NCBI RefSeq assembly: GCF_011378905.1
Contig: NZ_WTPY01000001.1
Span: forward strand, 310,001-374,000
Origin: Paraglaciecola sp. 20A4
GTDB taxonomy: Bacteria; Pseudomonadota; Gammaproteobacteria; Enterobacterales; Alteromonadaceae
Direction of reading: 5' to 3'
Length of the DNA stretch: 64,000 bases
The notes under the pieces are model-generated. The model saw only the letters and a program-made list of their open reading frames with translations. It was not told the origin of the DNA and did no database searches. The position numbers were made by a program, and so were the translations under genes. This document shows positions 28,394 through 37,854 of the stretch, piece by piece. Position 1 is the stretch's first letter; each line of letters opens with the position of its first letter.

Positions 28394-29719
28394 ATGATAA
28401 GCATAAAAGAAAAAATCGCTTATGGGTTAGGCGATACCGCCAGCAACATTGTTTTCCAGTCGGTGATGCTGTTTTTATCCTTTTTCTACACTGATATTTT
28501 TGGTATATCACCCGCAGTGGTGGGCACGCTATTTTTAGTCGTGCGTATTTTTGACGCGGTCACTGATCCGTTAATGGGGGCTATGACCGACCGTACACAA
28601 ACTAAATACGGTAAGTTTCGGCCTTATCTATTGTGGTTAGCTGTACCTTTTGGAGTGATAAGTGTGTTGGCATTTACCACGCCTGACTTTACCGAACAGG
28701 GAAAGGTGATATACGCCTTCGCCACTTATGCTTTGCTGATGATTGCTTACACCGCAATTAATATTCCGTATTCTGCATTAGGTGGCGTGATAACAGCTGA
28801 TCCTAAAGAGCGGGTTTCCGTGCAATCTTATCGATTTGTATTTGGTATGCTGGGTGGCTTAATTGTCACGGCATGTACTTTACCGTTGGTCGATTGGTTT
28901 GGTGCCGGTGACAAAGCAAAGGGCTATCAACTTACGATCGCTGCGATGAGTGCTGTGGGCGTGATTATGTTTTTTGTGTGTTTTGCCGGTACGAAAGAGC
29001 GGGTGATTGCGCCGAAGCAAAATTCTACCTTTAAACAGGATATGGCTTCATTGTGGCAAAACGATCAGTGGCGCATTTTGTGTGCGGTGGCATTTTTTGT
29101 GTTGATTGGTATGGTGATGCGCAACACGTTGGCAATTTATTACGTGAAGTATTTTCTGCTTCGAGAAGACCTCATCACGGCGTTTATTACCCTAGGCATG
29201 ATCGGTAATATATTAGGCTGCGCGGTGGCGCCAAGCGTAGTGAAACGTATATGTAAAATTAAAGTCTACAGTGGTGTGTTAATTATTGCTGCTGTGATGT
29301 GTGTAGGCAGCTATTGGATTAAGCCTGACCAGTTGGTTTTAGCTTTTGTTATTTACTTCATCGGTAATGTCTTTCTACAAATGGGCACCCCTTTGTTATG
29401 GGCTAAAATCGCCGACACCGTTGATTATGGTCAGTTTAAAACCGGTGTGCGCATTACAGGCATGACATATTCATCCGTGGTTTTTTTCATTAAACTTGGC
29501 CTTGCTCTTGGAGGCGCTATTGTTGGCTGGCTTTTGGCTTCTTATGGCTATCAACCCGACACGGCTCAAAGTGCAGAAGCCGTCAATGGTATTTTGGTTT
29601 CCTTTACTATTTTCCCAGCGATGGCGTTTATCGTTGTATCTTGGCTCATGAGTCGTTATAAACTCAACGACTATAAGGTAATGGAAATTCAAAGTGTTAT
29701 CGTCAAGGAGACACATTGA
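28394..29719 (+). CDS. GPH-family glycoside:cation symporter
   Basis: 441 residues and about 12 membrane helices. The N-terminus KIAYGLGDTASNIVFQ and the loop RIFDAVTDPLMGAMTDRTQT with KYGKFRPYLLW are hallmarks of the glycoside-pentoside-hexuronide family (MelB, XynP). Given the GH1 enzyme just before it, it probably imports the beta-glucoside disaccharide intact. GAGGGAG lies upstream of the ATG. It supplements, rather than duplicates, the monosaccharide transporter in the divergent operon. Confidence 0.92.
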   Translation: MISIKEKIAYGLGDTASNIVFQSVMLFLSFFYTDIFGISPAVVGTLFLVVRIFDAVTDPLMGAMTDRTQTKYGKFRPYLLWLAVPFGVISVLAFTTPDFTEQGKVIYAFATYALLMIAYTAINIPYSALGGVITADPKERVSVQSYRFVFGMLGGLIVTACTLPLVDWFGAGDKAKGYQLTIAAMSAVGVIMFFVCFAGTKERVIAPKQNSTFKQDMASLWQNDQWRILCAVAFFVLIGMVMRNTLAIYYVKYFLLREDLITAFITLGMIGNILGCAVAPSVVKRICKIKVYSGVLIIAAVMCVGSYWIKPDQLVLAFVIYFIGNVFLQMGTPLLWAKIADTVDYGQFKTGVRITGMTYSSVVFFIKLGLALGGAIVGWLLASYGYQPDTAQSAEAVNGILVSFTIFPAMAFIVVSWLMSRYKLNDYKVMEIQSVIVKETH

Positions 29720-29761
29720 GATTTTCACAGCGGAATTTAATTAAGGTAAAGAACAAACGTT

Positions 29762-30760
29762 ATGGCGACAATTTATGAAGTGTCTGCGCTCGCGGGAGTG
29801 TCCCTAGCTACTGTCTCTAGAGTGATGAATGGCGGAACCCGGGTCAGCGAAAAGACCCGGGATAAAGTCAATAAAGCAGTGGAGGCTCTAAATTATCGGC
29901 CCAGTTCCATTGCCCGTTCATTGGCGTCAAATTGCTCGAACAGTGTAGGAATTCTTGTTTCTGAATTACACGGCCCTATTTATGGCGAGATGATGAGCGG
30001 CATTGAAAAGCAACTTCGCACAGCAGGCAAGCACGTTATTATTGCCGCAGGGCACAGTGATGCCGTTAGCGAAAAGGATGGCATTGAATTCTTGATAGAC
30101 AGAAACTGTGATGCGCTTATTTTACACGTCGAAGCGATTAGCGATGCGTATTTAATTGAGCTTGCGAAAAGCAAACACCCCTTTATTTTAATCAATCGTT
30201 ACATTCCTCAAATCAGCGACAATTGCATCAGTTTGAATAATCGCCGAGGGGGGTATTTAGCCACCAAAGCGTTATTGGAACATGGCCATCGTGATATCGC
30301 GTATATATCAGGGCCGTTGTGGAAAATGGACGCCAGTGATCGTTATCTAGGTCATCAAGACGCCTTGTCTGAATACGGTATTATCTGTAACGAGACATTA
30401 TTGTTCGAAAGTAACTTCCAAGAAGAGGGGGGCAATGAAGGTATCTTAACCTTGCTGGACACACATATTCCCTTTAGTGCCGTAGTATGCGCCAATGATG
30501 AAATGGCTGCTGGCGCGATGCAAGCTGCTCGCGACAAAGGCTTAGCTGTACCGGATGATATCTCTGTAATGGGATTTGATAACATTTTACTCGCGCAATA
30601 TATGTACCCTAAGCTTTCTACTGTGAATTACCCGGTAAAAGATATGGGAAAAATGGCGGCCAGCTGGATTTTAAAGAATATATATCAAGCGCCTCAGCCT
30701 GAGATCACCCACGTATTTGAGCCTGAATTAGTATGGCGCGATTCGGTCAATAGTTTGTAG
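29762..30760 (+). CDS. LacI-family transcriptional regulator
   Basis: 332 residues. The DNA-binding head is TIYEVSALAGVSLATVSRVM with the hinge YRPSSIARSLA; the periplasmic-binding-protein-like effector domain follows (VGILVSELHGPIYGEMM, ALILHVEAI, YISGPLWKMDASDRYLG, VMGFDNILLAQYMYPKLSTV). It is the third gene of the GH1 operon and is the only LacI-family gene in the window, so it is the likely reader of the three TGTAAGCGCTTTCA sites, probably a repressor released by a beta-glucoside or glucose derivative. Confidence 0.92.
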   Translation: MATIYEVSALAGVSLATVSRVMNGGTRVSEKTRDKVNKAVEALNYRPSSIARSLASNCSNSVGILVSELHGPIYGEMMSGIEKQLRTAGKHVIIAAGHSDAVSEKDGIEFLIDRNCDALILHVEAISDAYLIELAKSKHPFILINRYIPQISDNCISLNNRRGGYLATKALLEHGHRDIAYISGPLWKMDASDRYLGHQDALSEYGIICNETLLFESNFQEEGGNEGILTLLDTHIPFSAVVCANDEMAAGAMQAARDKGLAVPDDISVMGFDNILLAQYMYPKLSTVNYPVKDMGKMAASWILKNIYQAPQPEITHVFEPELVWRDSVNSL

Positions 30761-30861
30761 TCAGCGAAATCGTCGATTAATTTTCGTATTAGCGAGATAA
30801 TTTTATTGCTGGCATTAAGCCAATGTAGGATGGGTAAAAGTTTTGCAGTAAAACGTAAATA

Positions 30862-30884
30862 AGACGGCCACAATTGGGCCGTCT
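30862..30884. terminator. Terminator between convergent lacI-type and GH3 genes
   Basis: AGACGGCC (30862-30869) and GGCCGTCT (30877-30884), loop of 7. The minus side continues TATTTACGTTTT, a weak T tract. It probably serves both converging transcripts. Confidence 0.6.
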
Positions 30885-30915
30885 GAATCGTTATTAACGA
30901 GGAGGGATCTTTATA

Positions 30916-33333
30916 TTACAAGATGCTTACCTCTGTTAGATAGGCTTTGTTTTTTTGAGTAATTTCACTTACTTGGCCGACTATCTCAAATGGCTCTTCT
31001 AATCGAATATCATCTGAAGCACTGCCAATCATCACATTTATTGCGCCAGGCTCGACTACGAACTGCATATCTACGTTATAAAATGCAAGTAAGTTAACCG
31101 GTAGCGTAAAGGTAACGCGTTTACTTTGACCTGCTTTTAATGCCACCCGTTTAAAGCCTTTAAGTTCTTTAACTGGGCGCGTCACACTGGAAAATACATC
31201 GCGAATGTATAATTGCGCGACTTCTTCTCCATCGACTTTACCATCATTGGTTAGAGTAAAACTGGCAATTACCTTGCCATTTGCTTGCGCATTGCTGGCG
31301 TCTATCGTTAAGTCACTGTAGGCAAACGTGGTGTAACTTAAGCCGTGGCCAAATGCGAAAGCAGGGGCTGTATCAGCAAAAATATAACCGCGTTTTGCCG
31401 ATGGTTTATGGTTATAAAACACCGGTAATTGCCCCACGGTTTTGGGTAAGCTCAAAGGTAATTTCCCGCTTGGGTTTACATCACCAAATAGTACGTTTGC
31501 TATCGCGGTACCGGTTTCTTGGCCTAGATACCAAGCTTCAATGATTGCTGGAGCGTCTTGATATAAATTACCAAGTGTTAAAGGACGACCGTTAGATAAG
31601 ATAACGACTGTAGGGGTACCAGTAGCTAATACCGCTTCTACAAGTGCATGCTGGCTGCCGAGTAAGTCTAAAGAGTCTCTATCCCCTAAATGATTTTCTG
31701 CCCAAGCTTCTCGTGACGTGCCTTCGTTTGACCCAACTACGACCACTGCAATATCACTACTTTTAGCCAGAGCAACGGCATCATCAATTAGTTGCTGTGC
31801 ATTGCTTTGATCCGCAAGTTTCATATTCTCTTTATTCCAGCGTTCTTTTGAATAGCTTTGCGCTTTGACTGATGCAGGTGAAGGATCTTTAATGTCTTCA
31901 GTAATAACAGCACCACGGGAGAACTCAACTTTGGTCGATTGACCGAGTTTATTCCGAATACCATCGAGGATCGTTACCGTTTGACGAGGAATGTCACTGT
32001 AGCCACCAAGCAGCGTTTCATCTGCGTGGGGGCCAATCACAGCTACTTGCTTAATATCCGCACTGTTAAAAGGTAAAACCCCGTCGTTCTTTAAAAGCAC
32101 CATTGCTTTTTCCGCACTGGTTTGCGCTAATGCGCGATGGGCTTTACTGCCAACGATAGCATGGACCTTATTTTCGTCAGTGTAAGGATTTTCAAATAAA
32201 CCTAATTTAAATTTCTCACGTAGGATCCGAGCGACTGCGGTATCGATTTTATGAAGTGGGATTTTTTTCTCCGTGACCAATTTTTCCAAAAGCGGGAAAA
32301 CGTCGCGATCAGGCATTTCAACATCAACACCAGCATTGAGTGCCATGATCGCCGCGTTTTCATCACTTCCAGCTAAACCATGCCTCGTAATTAGCTCTTT
32401 TATGGCGTAGTAATCACTTACTAATAAACCGTCAAATCCCCATTCATCTCGCAAAATATCGGTAAGCAACATCTTGTTAGCATGAGACGGTATACCGTCA
32501 ATTTCATTATACGACGCCATTACGCTGCCCACATGAGCAAGCGTTACTGCCGCTTCAAACGGGAATAAAAATACTTCACGTAGTGCGCGTTCACCAATGG
32601 GGGCGGGAGCGATATTAAGTCCACCCGTGGGTTGACCATGACCCGCTAAATGCTTGAGCGTTGCCATAACACGGTTGCCGGGGATTTGTTGATCATCGCC
32701 TTGAAAGCCTTTTACGGCTGATACACCTAACTCAGCGATAAGATATGGATCTTCGCCCATGGTTTCTTCGATACGACCCCAACGAGGATCCCGCGCGACA
32801 TCCAGAATCGGTGTAAGGGCTTGATTTCCGCCGCGTGCTCTGACTTCTTCGGCACTGGCTTGGTAAATATCGTGAATTAATGTTGGATCCCATGTACTGG
32901 CCATCGCAATAGCTTGGGGAAAGCTGGTGGCTTCACTAGCTGCGTGACCATGAAGTGCTTCTTCATGGAAGATAGCAGGAATGCCTAGGCGGGTATTTTC
33001 GACTAGCCATTTTTGGATTGCATTTGTATATTTAACGGTATCGACAGGGGAAAGGTCTTCGCTGGGCCGGGCCACGTGGCCAATGCCTAAGGGCAAAATC
33101 TTCTTTGCCATGTCGGTCTTCAATACCCCGTTAGAACCCTTTAATTCTCGCCCTTCGTGCCAGACTGTTTCTAACTGAGCGACCTTCTCCTGAAGTGTCA
33201 TTTGCCCAAGCAAGTTGCTGACTCTTTGCTCGGTGGATAAACTTGAATCATGGTAATCGCTGGCTGCGAAGCTACTGAACGCTAGAGTGACAAATCCCAA
33301 TGCGCAGACTTTTTTAACGGAAAACATTCTCAT
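30916..33333 (-). CDS. GH3 beta-xylosidase-like glycosidase
   Basis: 805 residues with a signal peptide (to about SFA-AS, residue 24). The GH3 barrel has IFHEEALHG (the E-E-x-L-H-G form seen in beta-xylosidases and related broad enzymes, rather than the DVIHG of BglX), ATLKHLAGHGQPTGG, and nucleophile Asp307 in LLVSDYYAI. The C-terminal alpha/beta and fibronectin-III-like domains are complete (GEEVAQLYIRDVFSSVTRP). A xylosidase role is supported by the surrounding GH43, xylA, xylB and xylR genes. AGGA lies 8 bases before the ATG. It is divergent from the Nudix-type regulator. Confidence 0.9.
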   Translation of the reverse strand: MRMFSVKKVCALGFVTLAFSSFAASDYHDSSLSTEQRVSNLLGQMTLQEKVAQLETVWHEGRELKGSNGVLKTDMAKKILPLGIGHVARPSEDLSPVDTVKYTNAIQKWLVENTRLGIPAIFHEEALHGHAASEATSFPQAIAMASTWDPTLIHDIYQASAEEVRARGGNQALTPILDVARDPRWGRIEETMGEDPYLIAELGVSAVKGFQGDDQQIPGNRVMATLKHLAGHGQPTGGLNIAPAPIGERALREVFLFPFEAAVTLAHVGSVMASYNEIDGIPSHANKMLLTDILRDEWGFDGLLVSDYYAIKELITRHGLAGSDENAAIMALNAGVDVEMPDRDVFPLLEKLVTEKKIPLHKIDTAVARILREKFKLGLFENPYTDENKVHAIVGSKAHRALAQTSAEKAMVLLKNDGVLPFNSADIKQVAVIGPHADETLLGGYSDIPRQTVTILDGIRNKLGQSTKVEFSRGAVITEDIKDPSPASVKAQSYSKERWNKENMKLADQSNAQQLIDDAVALAKSSDIAVVVVGSNEGTSREAWAENHLGDRDSLDLLGSQHALVEAVLATGTPTVVILSNGRPLTLGNLYQDAPAIIEAWYLGQETGTAIANVLFGDVNPSGKLPLSLPKTVGQLPVFYNHKPSAKRGYIFADTAPAFAFGHGLSYTTFAYSDLTIDASNAQANGKVIASFTLTNDGKVDGEEVAQLYIRDVFSSVTRPVKELKGFKRVALKAGQSKRVTFTLPVNLLAFYNVDMQFVVEPGAINVMIGSASDDIRLEEPFEIVGQVSEITQKNKAYLTEVSIL

Positions 33334-33401
33334 CTCAAATTCCTATTCGGTGCTAGAGGAGTGGAATACCCAAATTGCTAGTTTTCATTCTGCAAGATCC
33401 C

Positions 33402-33452
33402 ACACTATTGACTAGTGTAACGAGATGAAATCATAATGGTCATTGTGACAAT
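33402..33452. promoter_or_regulatory. Candidate operators between GH3 xylosidase and Nudix regulator
   Basis: Two inverted repeats lie in this divergent promoter: ACACTA-TTGAC-TAGTGT (33402-33418) and ATTGTGACAAT (33442-33452). Either could bind the adjacent Nudix-type regulator or XylR. No experimental consensus was matched. Confidence 0.35.
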
Positions 33453-33554
33453 TTGTAAATCAATTATTATATTTTAGTAAAATTACTTTTCTGCGCGTTA
33501 TTTATACTAATCACGACTTGTTTACCGATTGTGAATAAAAGGATTTTGTTTAAG

Positions 33555-34310
33555 ATGCCTAACAATGTAATTTTTGAAAATAATTTAGGGTTAAGGGGAA
33601 ACCAATTGCACAAAACTAGCAACGAATTATCCAAACCACACGTGATTCAAGCCTTGTCGGTAGATAATGTGGTGTTAGGTATAGAAAATGGTCGTTTAAT
33701 GGTTTTGGCCGCCAAATACAACACAGGGTTAGCGCAGGGACAATGGGGATTGTTAGGGGGCTGGGTTGGATATGATGAACCTATCGATAGCGCCGCCAAA
33801 CGGATCTTAAAGATGATCACTGGCGTTGATGACATGTATCTTGAGCAGTTTCGTGCTTTTGGTGAGGTTGGGCGTTACCCAGCTGAGCGCGTAGTGACGA
33901 TTGCTTATTATGCGTTAGTCCGCCCAGACCTATACAAAATGATGCCAGGAGGTACGGCGTCGCATGTTGAATGGTGCGATGTACTTCATTTGCCGGATTT
34001 AATTTATGACCATGGCGATATTGTTAAGGCCGTTTTACTGCATTTAAAAAATAAAGTCCGCCATGAACCTATTGGTTTTAATTTACTACCGGAAAAATTC
34101 ACATTATTACAACTTCAGGAAGTGTACGAAGCGATCTTAGACGTCAAATTAGATAAGCCTAATTTCAGACGAAAAATTTTAAAAATGAATCTGTTAATCG
34201 ATTGTGACGAAAAACAAAAAGGCGTGATGCATCGCGCAGCAAGCCTATACCGATTTGATATGGTGGTGTATCAAAAGCTTTGTGAACATGGCTTCAACTT
34301 TGAATTTTAA
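33555..34310 (+). CDS. Nudix-fold transcriptional regulator (NrtR/AraR-like) with inactive Nudix box
   Basis: About 251 residues. The N-terminal Nudix-like domain (about 28-150) keeps the framework G69-x5-E75-x7-R83 and Gly90 but reads RILKMITG where the catalytic REUxEExG should be, so all three metal-binding glutamates are replaced. The C-terminal part (LLPEKFTLLQLQEVYEAIL, FRRKILKM) is the winged helix-turn-helix of NrtR/AraR-like regulators. The protein should therefore sense a sugar or nucleotide ligand without hydrolysing it and control neighbouring pentose genes. A GTG at 33531 also opens the frame; ATG 33555 has AAAAGGA 11 bases upstream. Confidence 0.87.
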   Translation: MPNNVIFENNLGLRGNQLHKTSNELSKPHVIQALSVDNVVLGIENGRLMVLAAKYNTGLAQGQWGLLGGWVGYDEPIDSAAKRILKMITGVDDMYLEQFRAFGEVGRYPAERVVTIAYYALVRPDLYKMMPGGTASHVEWCDVLHLPDLIYDHGDIVKAVLLHLKNKVRHEPIGFNLLPEKFTLLQLQEVYEAILDVKLDKPNFRRKILKMNLLIDCDEKQKGVMHRAASLYRFDMVVYQKLCEHGFNFEF

Positions 34311-34446
34311 CTTTTAGGTAATTGTGCTTTTTCATTCGGGCTTTACTATTTTTGCCATAAATAGAAATTTAGTGGTGGTGTGCTAGACACGACTCGTTAC
34401 ATATGGTTAACATGACTATAACTAATTTAATGAGTAGGATTTCATA

Positions 34447-35583
34447 GTGCATACACGTTATTTATCTATTTTGGCTATTGCTGGTGTGATGCTATCTGGC
34501 TGTACAGAGCAAGCCCAAAAGAACGAAACGACTGCTGATACTTCGTCGGTTTCAGACGTTTTGGCTATTCAGGCTTCAGGGAAGCAAGAAAAAGACCAAG
34601 GACTAGACGAATATAAGTCTAAGTCTTTGCCTTTAGTAACAAATATATACACAGCGGATCCGTCAGCCCATGTGTTCGACGGCAAGTTATATATCTACCC
34701 TTCTCATGATTATGAGGCCGGCATACCGCAAGATGACAATGGCGATCATTTTGCAATGCGTGATTACCATATTCTGTCAATGAATGAAGTGGGTGGCGAA
34801 GTAACTGAGCACGGCGTGGCATTATCGGTTGATGATGTATCTTGGGCAGGGCGACAAATGTGGGCGCCTGATGCAGCAAGCAAAAATGGTCAGTATTACC
34901 TCTACTTTCCCCTTAAAGACAAACAAGATATTTTTCGTATAGGTGTGGCGATTAGCGATTCACCCGTTGGGCCATTTAAACCCCAGCCAGAGCCTATGGC
35001 GGGCAGTTTTAGTATGGACCCTGCGGTATTCGAGGATGACGACCAGCAACATTATTTGTTCTTTGGCGGTATCTGGGGTGGGCAGTTACAACGCTGGACA
35101 AAAGGCGAATATAGCTCACAAGATGACTACCCTGCAGACGATGCGCCTGCATTGATGCCCAAAGCGGTGAAGTTAGCTGCCGATATGGTATCAATGGACG
35201 GCGAGCCGCAAGACATCATGATTGTAGATGAAAGTGGCCAGCCTATTAAGCAGGGTGATTTAGATAGGCGTTTCTTTGAAGCCGCGTGGGTGCATAAGTA
35301 CCAAGGTAATTACTATTTATCTTATTCTACTGGTGATACCCATAAAATCGTTTATGCCATGAGTGAAAACCTGATGGGTCCTTATACTTACAAAGGTGTG
35401 GTACTTGATCCTGTTGTTGGGTGGACCAATCATCACTCAATCGCACAGTTCCAAGGTAAGTGGTACTTGTTTTATCACGATAGCACTTTGTCAAAAGGGC
35501 AGACCCATCTGCGCAGTGTGAAAATGGCAGAGCTGAAATATAACCAAGACGGCACGATAGTTCCTTATCAAGCTTATTACTAA
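34447..35583 (+). CDS. GH43 glycosidase lipoprotein (xylosidase/arabinofuranosidase type)
   Basis: 378 residues. The start is GTG at 34447 with AGGA about 7 bases upstream. The lipobox MLSGC (Cys19) makes it an envelope lipoprotein. The five-bladed GH43 propeller shows base Asp71 in YTADPSAHVF, the pKa-modulating Asp191 in FSMDPAVF and general acid Glu278 in RRFFEAAWVH; later WTNHHSIAQF and WYLFYHDS are typical. It would trim xylose or arabinose from oligosaccharides before uptake by the downstream transporter. Exact specificity is not determinable. Confidence 0.9.
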   Translation: MHTRYLSILAIAGVMLSGCTEQAQKNETTADTSSVSDVLAIQASGKQEKDQGLDEYKSKSLPLVTNIYTADPSAHVFDGKLYIYPSHDYEAGIPQDDNGDHFAMRDYHILSMNEVGGEVTEHGVALSVDDVSWAGRQMWAPDAASKNGQYYLYFPLKDKQDIFRIGVAISDSPVGPFKPQPEPMAGSFSMDPAVFEDDDQQHYLFFGGIWGGQLQRWTKGEYSSQDDYPADDAPALMPKAVKLAADMVSMDGEPQDIMIVDESGQPIKQGDLDRRFFEAAWVHKYQGNYYLSYSTGDTHKIVYAMSENLMGPYTYKGVVLDPVVGWTNHHSIAQFQGKWYLFYHDSTLSKGQTHLRSVKMAELKYNQDGTIVPYQAYY

Positions 35584-35595
35584 ACATAAGATTTA

Positions 35596-35623
35596 AGCTT
35601 GAACCTTATGGTTAGGCTTTTTG
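35596..35623 (+). terminator. Possible weak terminator after GH43
   Basis: AAGC...AACC and GGTT...GCTT form an interrupted stem followed by TTTTT. A GH43-specific 3' end would leave the transporter on its own promoter, but read-through is equally possible. Confidence 0.35.
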
Positions 35624-35702
35624 TGAATTAGCGTCAAAATTGAACCAATAAGTAATAATTCAATGAGGCGCTTTCCATCGGGATAACAAAGAGGAATACG
35701 TT

Positions 35703-37103
35703 TTGTCTCAGAATAAAGAAAATACGCTGATGATCATTCTTGTCAGTTGCGTCGCGACCATAGGTGGCTTCTTATTTGGTTTTGATAGTGGAGTGATAAA
35801 TGGCACGGTAGACGGACTACAAAGTGCTTTTAACTCCGATAACGCGGGTACTGGTTTTAATGTTTCCAGTATGTTGCTGGGCTGTGCCGTTGGCGCATTT
35901 AGTGCTGGACGACTAGCTGATAGGTTTGGGCGTCGACCTTTACTGATTACTGCTGCAGTATTTTTTATAATAAGTGCCTGGGGCTCAGGGGTGTCAACAT
36001 CATCTATGGAGTTTGTGGTTTATCGTATATTGGGTGGTTTAGCGGTAGGGGCTGCATCTGTTATGGCGCCTGCTTATATAAGCGAAATTGCGCCTGCACG
36101 TTTTCGCGGCACGCTTTCTTCAGTTCAACAAGTCGCTATTATTTTTGGACTCTTTTCAGCCTTTGTAAGTAATTACTTTTTAGCGGATTTTGCTGGTTCA
36201 TCTACTGCTGAATTTTGGATGGGATTTCAAGCATGGCGCTGGATGTTTTGGATTGAATTAATTCCTGCGTCGTTGTTTTTAATTGCACTGATGTTTATTC
36301 CTGAGAGCCCGCGCTATTTGGTGATCAGCAAGAATACAGAAAAAGCCAAGCGAGTATTAAGTGCGTTATACGGAGATGCGCAAGGACAAAGTAAGTATCA
36401 GGAAATTGATGCATCTCTCGAGACTCAGACATCTGCGCCTAAGTTGTCAGACCTAATCGATAAAGTCAGTGGCAAAATACGCCCTATCATGTGGGTCGGT
36501 ATTGGTTTAGCAGTCTTTCAGCAGCTAGTAGGTATAAATGTAGTGTTCTATTATGGTGCTATTTTATGGCAAGCGGCTGGATTCTCAGAATCCGATGCGC
36601 TGATGATCAACGTAATCAGCGGCGCGGTTAGCATTGCAGCGGTATTCGTTACCATGTTTTTGATTGATAAGGTGGGGCGTAAACCCTTTCTGTTGATTGG
36701 CTCTGTTGGCATGACCATCGCCTTGAGTACTATGGTGTACGTCTTTGCAAACTCTGGTACTGATGCCAGTGGTAACTTAAGTCTAGGAGATCAAGGTGTT
36801 GTCGCACTTGTTGCCGCGAATGCCTATGTATTCTTCTTTAACTTGTCTTGGGGCCCTGTTATGTGGGTCATGCTTGGGGAAATGTTCCCGAATCAAATTC
36901 GTTGCTCTGGATTAGCCGTCGCGGGGTTTGCGCAGTGGGGGGCTAACTTTATAGTTACCTTTACTTTCCCAATTTTCTTAGCCTCAATTGGCTTAGCTGG
37001 GGCGTATAGTATTTACGCGATTGGGGCATTGATTTCAATTGTATTTGTATTTAAATTGGTACAAGAAACCAAGGGTAAAGAGCTGGAAGAAATGCAAGGT
37101 TAA
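35703..37103 (+). CDS. MFS sugar-porter, probable xylose:H+ symporter
   Basis: 466 residues, 12 helices. Sugar-porter signatures are GGFLFGFDSGVINGT, GRLADRFGRRPLL, RILGGLAVGAASVMAPAYISE, PESPRYLV, QQLVGINVVFYYG and the terminal VQETKGKELEEMQ. It is close to XylE/GalP type proteins; context (xylA, xylB, xylR next door) points to xylose. The start is TTG at 35703 with GAGGA 7 bases upstream; the next in-frame ATG lies inside the first helix. A strong terminator follows. Confidence 0.92.
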   Translation: MSQNKENTLMIILVSCVATIGGFLFGFDSGVINGTVDGLQSAFNSDNAGTGFNVSSMLLGCAVGAFSAGRLADRFGRRPLLITAAVFFIISAWGSGVSTSSMEFVVYRILGGLAVGAASVMAPAYISEIAPARFRGTLSSVQQVAIIFGLFSAFVSNYFLADFAGSSTAEFWMGFQAWRWMFWIELIPASLFLIALMFIPESPRYLVISKNTEKAKRVLSALYGDAQGQSKYQEIDASLETQTSAPKLSDLIDKVSGKIRPIMWVGIGLAVFQQLVGINVVFYYGAILWQAAGFSESDALMINVISGAVSIAAVFVTMFLIDKVGRKPFLLIGSVGMTIALSTMVYVFANSGTDASGNLSLGDQGVVALVAANAYVFFFNLSWGPVMWVMLGEMFPNQIRCSGLAVAGFAQWGANFIVTFTFPIFLASIGLAGAYSIYAIGALISIVFVFKLVQETKGKELEEMQG

Positions 37104-37124
37104 ACCCTAAGGATACTCAATTAC

Positions 37125-37162
37125 AAAGCCGCTATTGGGGGTCACTTCAATAGCGGCTTTTA
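37125..37162 (+). terminator. Rho-independent terminator after the sugar porter
   Basis: AAAGCCGCTATTG (37125-37137) and CAATAGCGGCTTT (37148-37160) form a perfect 13-bp stem with a 10-base loop, followed by TTTA. Confidence 0.88.
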
Positions 37163-37234
37163 TGTATTTGATATTTCATACTCTGATATAAAATACATGC
37201 ATATTAAAACTAGTTTATGCTGCGCATTTAACGG

Positions 37235-37267
37235 GTGTTTGCTTGTTGCGCTGCAACAAGCAAACAC
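37235..37267. repeat. Isolated perfect 15-bp hairpin
   Basis: GTGTTTGCTTGTTGC (37235-37249) is followed by GCT and its exact complement (37253-37267). It is far from any gene end and has no T tract on either side. It may be a trace of a mobile element or a structured RNA element; function unknown. Confidence 0.7.
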
Positions 37268-37373
37268 ATATACATACTGATGTAGACGTTTCAGATATGT
37301 CTATCGGTGAGATGGTGTAGCTTATCTTACATTTTACTGCGCCCTAGACACGACAAAACAGAAATGCGCTAAT

Positions 37374-37658
37374 CTAATACCCGTTCCAATAAACAATTGC
37401 CCTCTGTGAATTCATTCAGCGGATTTTGAAAAAGGCGTCGGTGCGCAGTAATGGTTGTTCCCTTTCAAAAACCGAGAACGTAGTACAAAACCCGCTAGGG
37501 TATTCCCTTCGGGCGAATTTTAAAAGGACTTACTCTTTGTTGCTCGAACTCGAAAGAGCATCATGTGATTTTTAATAAAGGGCTATCATTCAAGCGCCTC
37601 GATTATGTCCTTTTAAATTTTTGCTGAGTGATTAATTATTTACCGGAATTGGTATAAC
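37374..37658. repeat. Candidate MITE-like element
   Basis: A 285-bp segment bounded by imperfect terminal inverted repeats: CTAATACCCGTTCCAATAA at the left (37374-37392) and TTACCGGAATTGGTATAAC at the right (37640-37658), 13 of 19 positions complementary. Inside is a second inverted pair, TTTAAAAGGAC (37519-37529) and GTCCTTTTAAA (37607-37617). No ORF of useful size is present. The structure fits a short non-autonomous transposable element or an intergenic repeat family. The rest of the 37104-37854 gap contains the transporter terminator, an isolated hairpin and unremarkable sequence. Confidence 0.5.
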
Positions 37659-37854
37659 AAGTAGTCGGTTAGAGATTGTCGTACATCGGCACTTATAGAA
37701 GGAGGATAGAAGTCTGAATTCTAAAGCCATTACTGTAATGGAGTAGCAAAGACGAGAGTTAGTACTAAAAAAATGGCCTAACACGTGTTAGGCCAAGTAT
37801 GCAGAGAGCCACAGGACACAGCTCGACGATATATACGGTAAATAGGAGTGGCTA

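Noticed and set aside
37163-37854. Possible CRISPR array or tRNA in the largest gap
   Set aside because: No regularly spaced direct repeats and no cloverleaf-like sequence; inverted repeats only.
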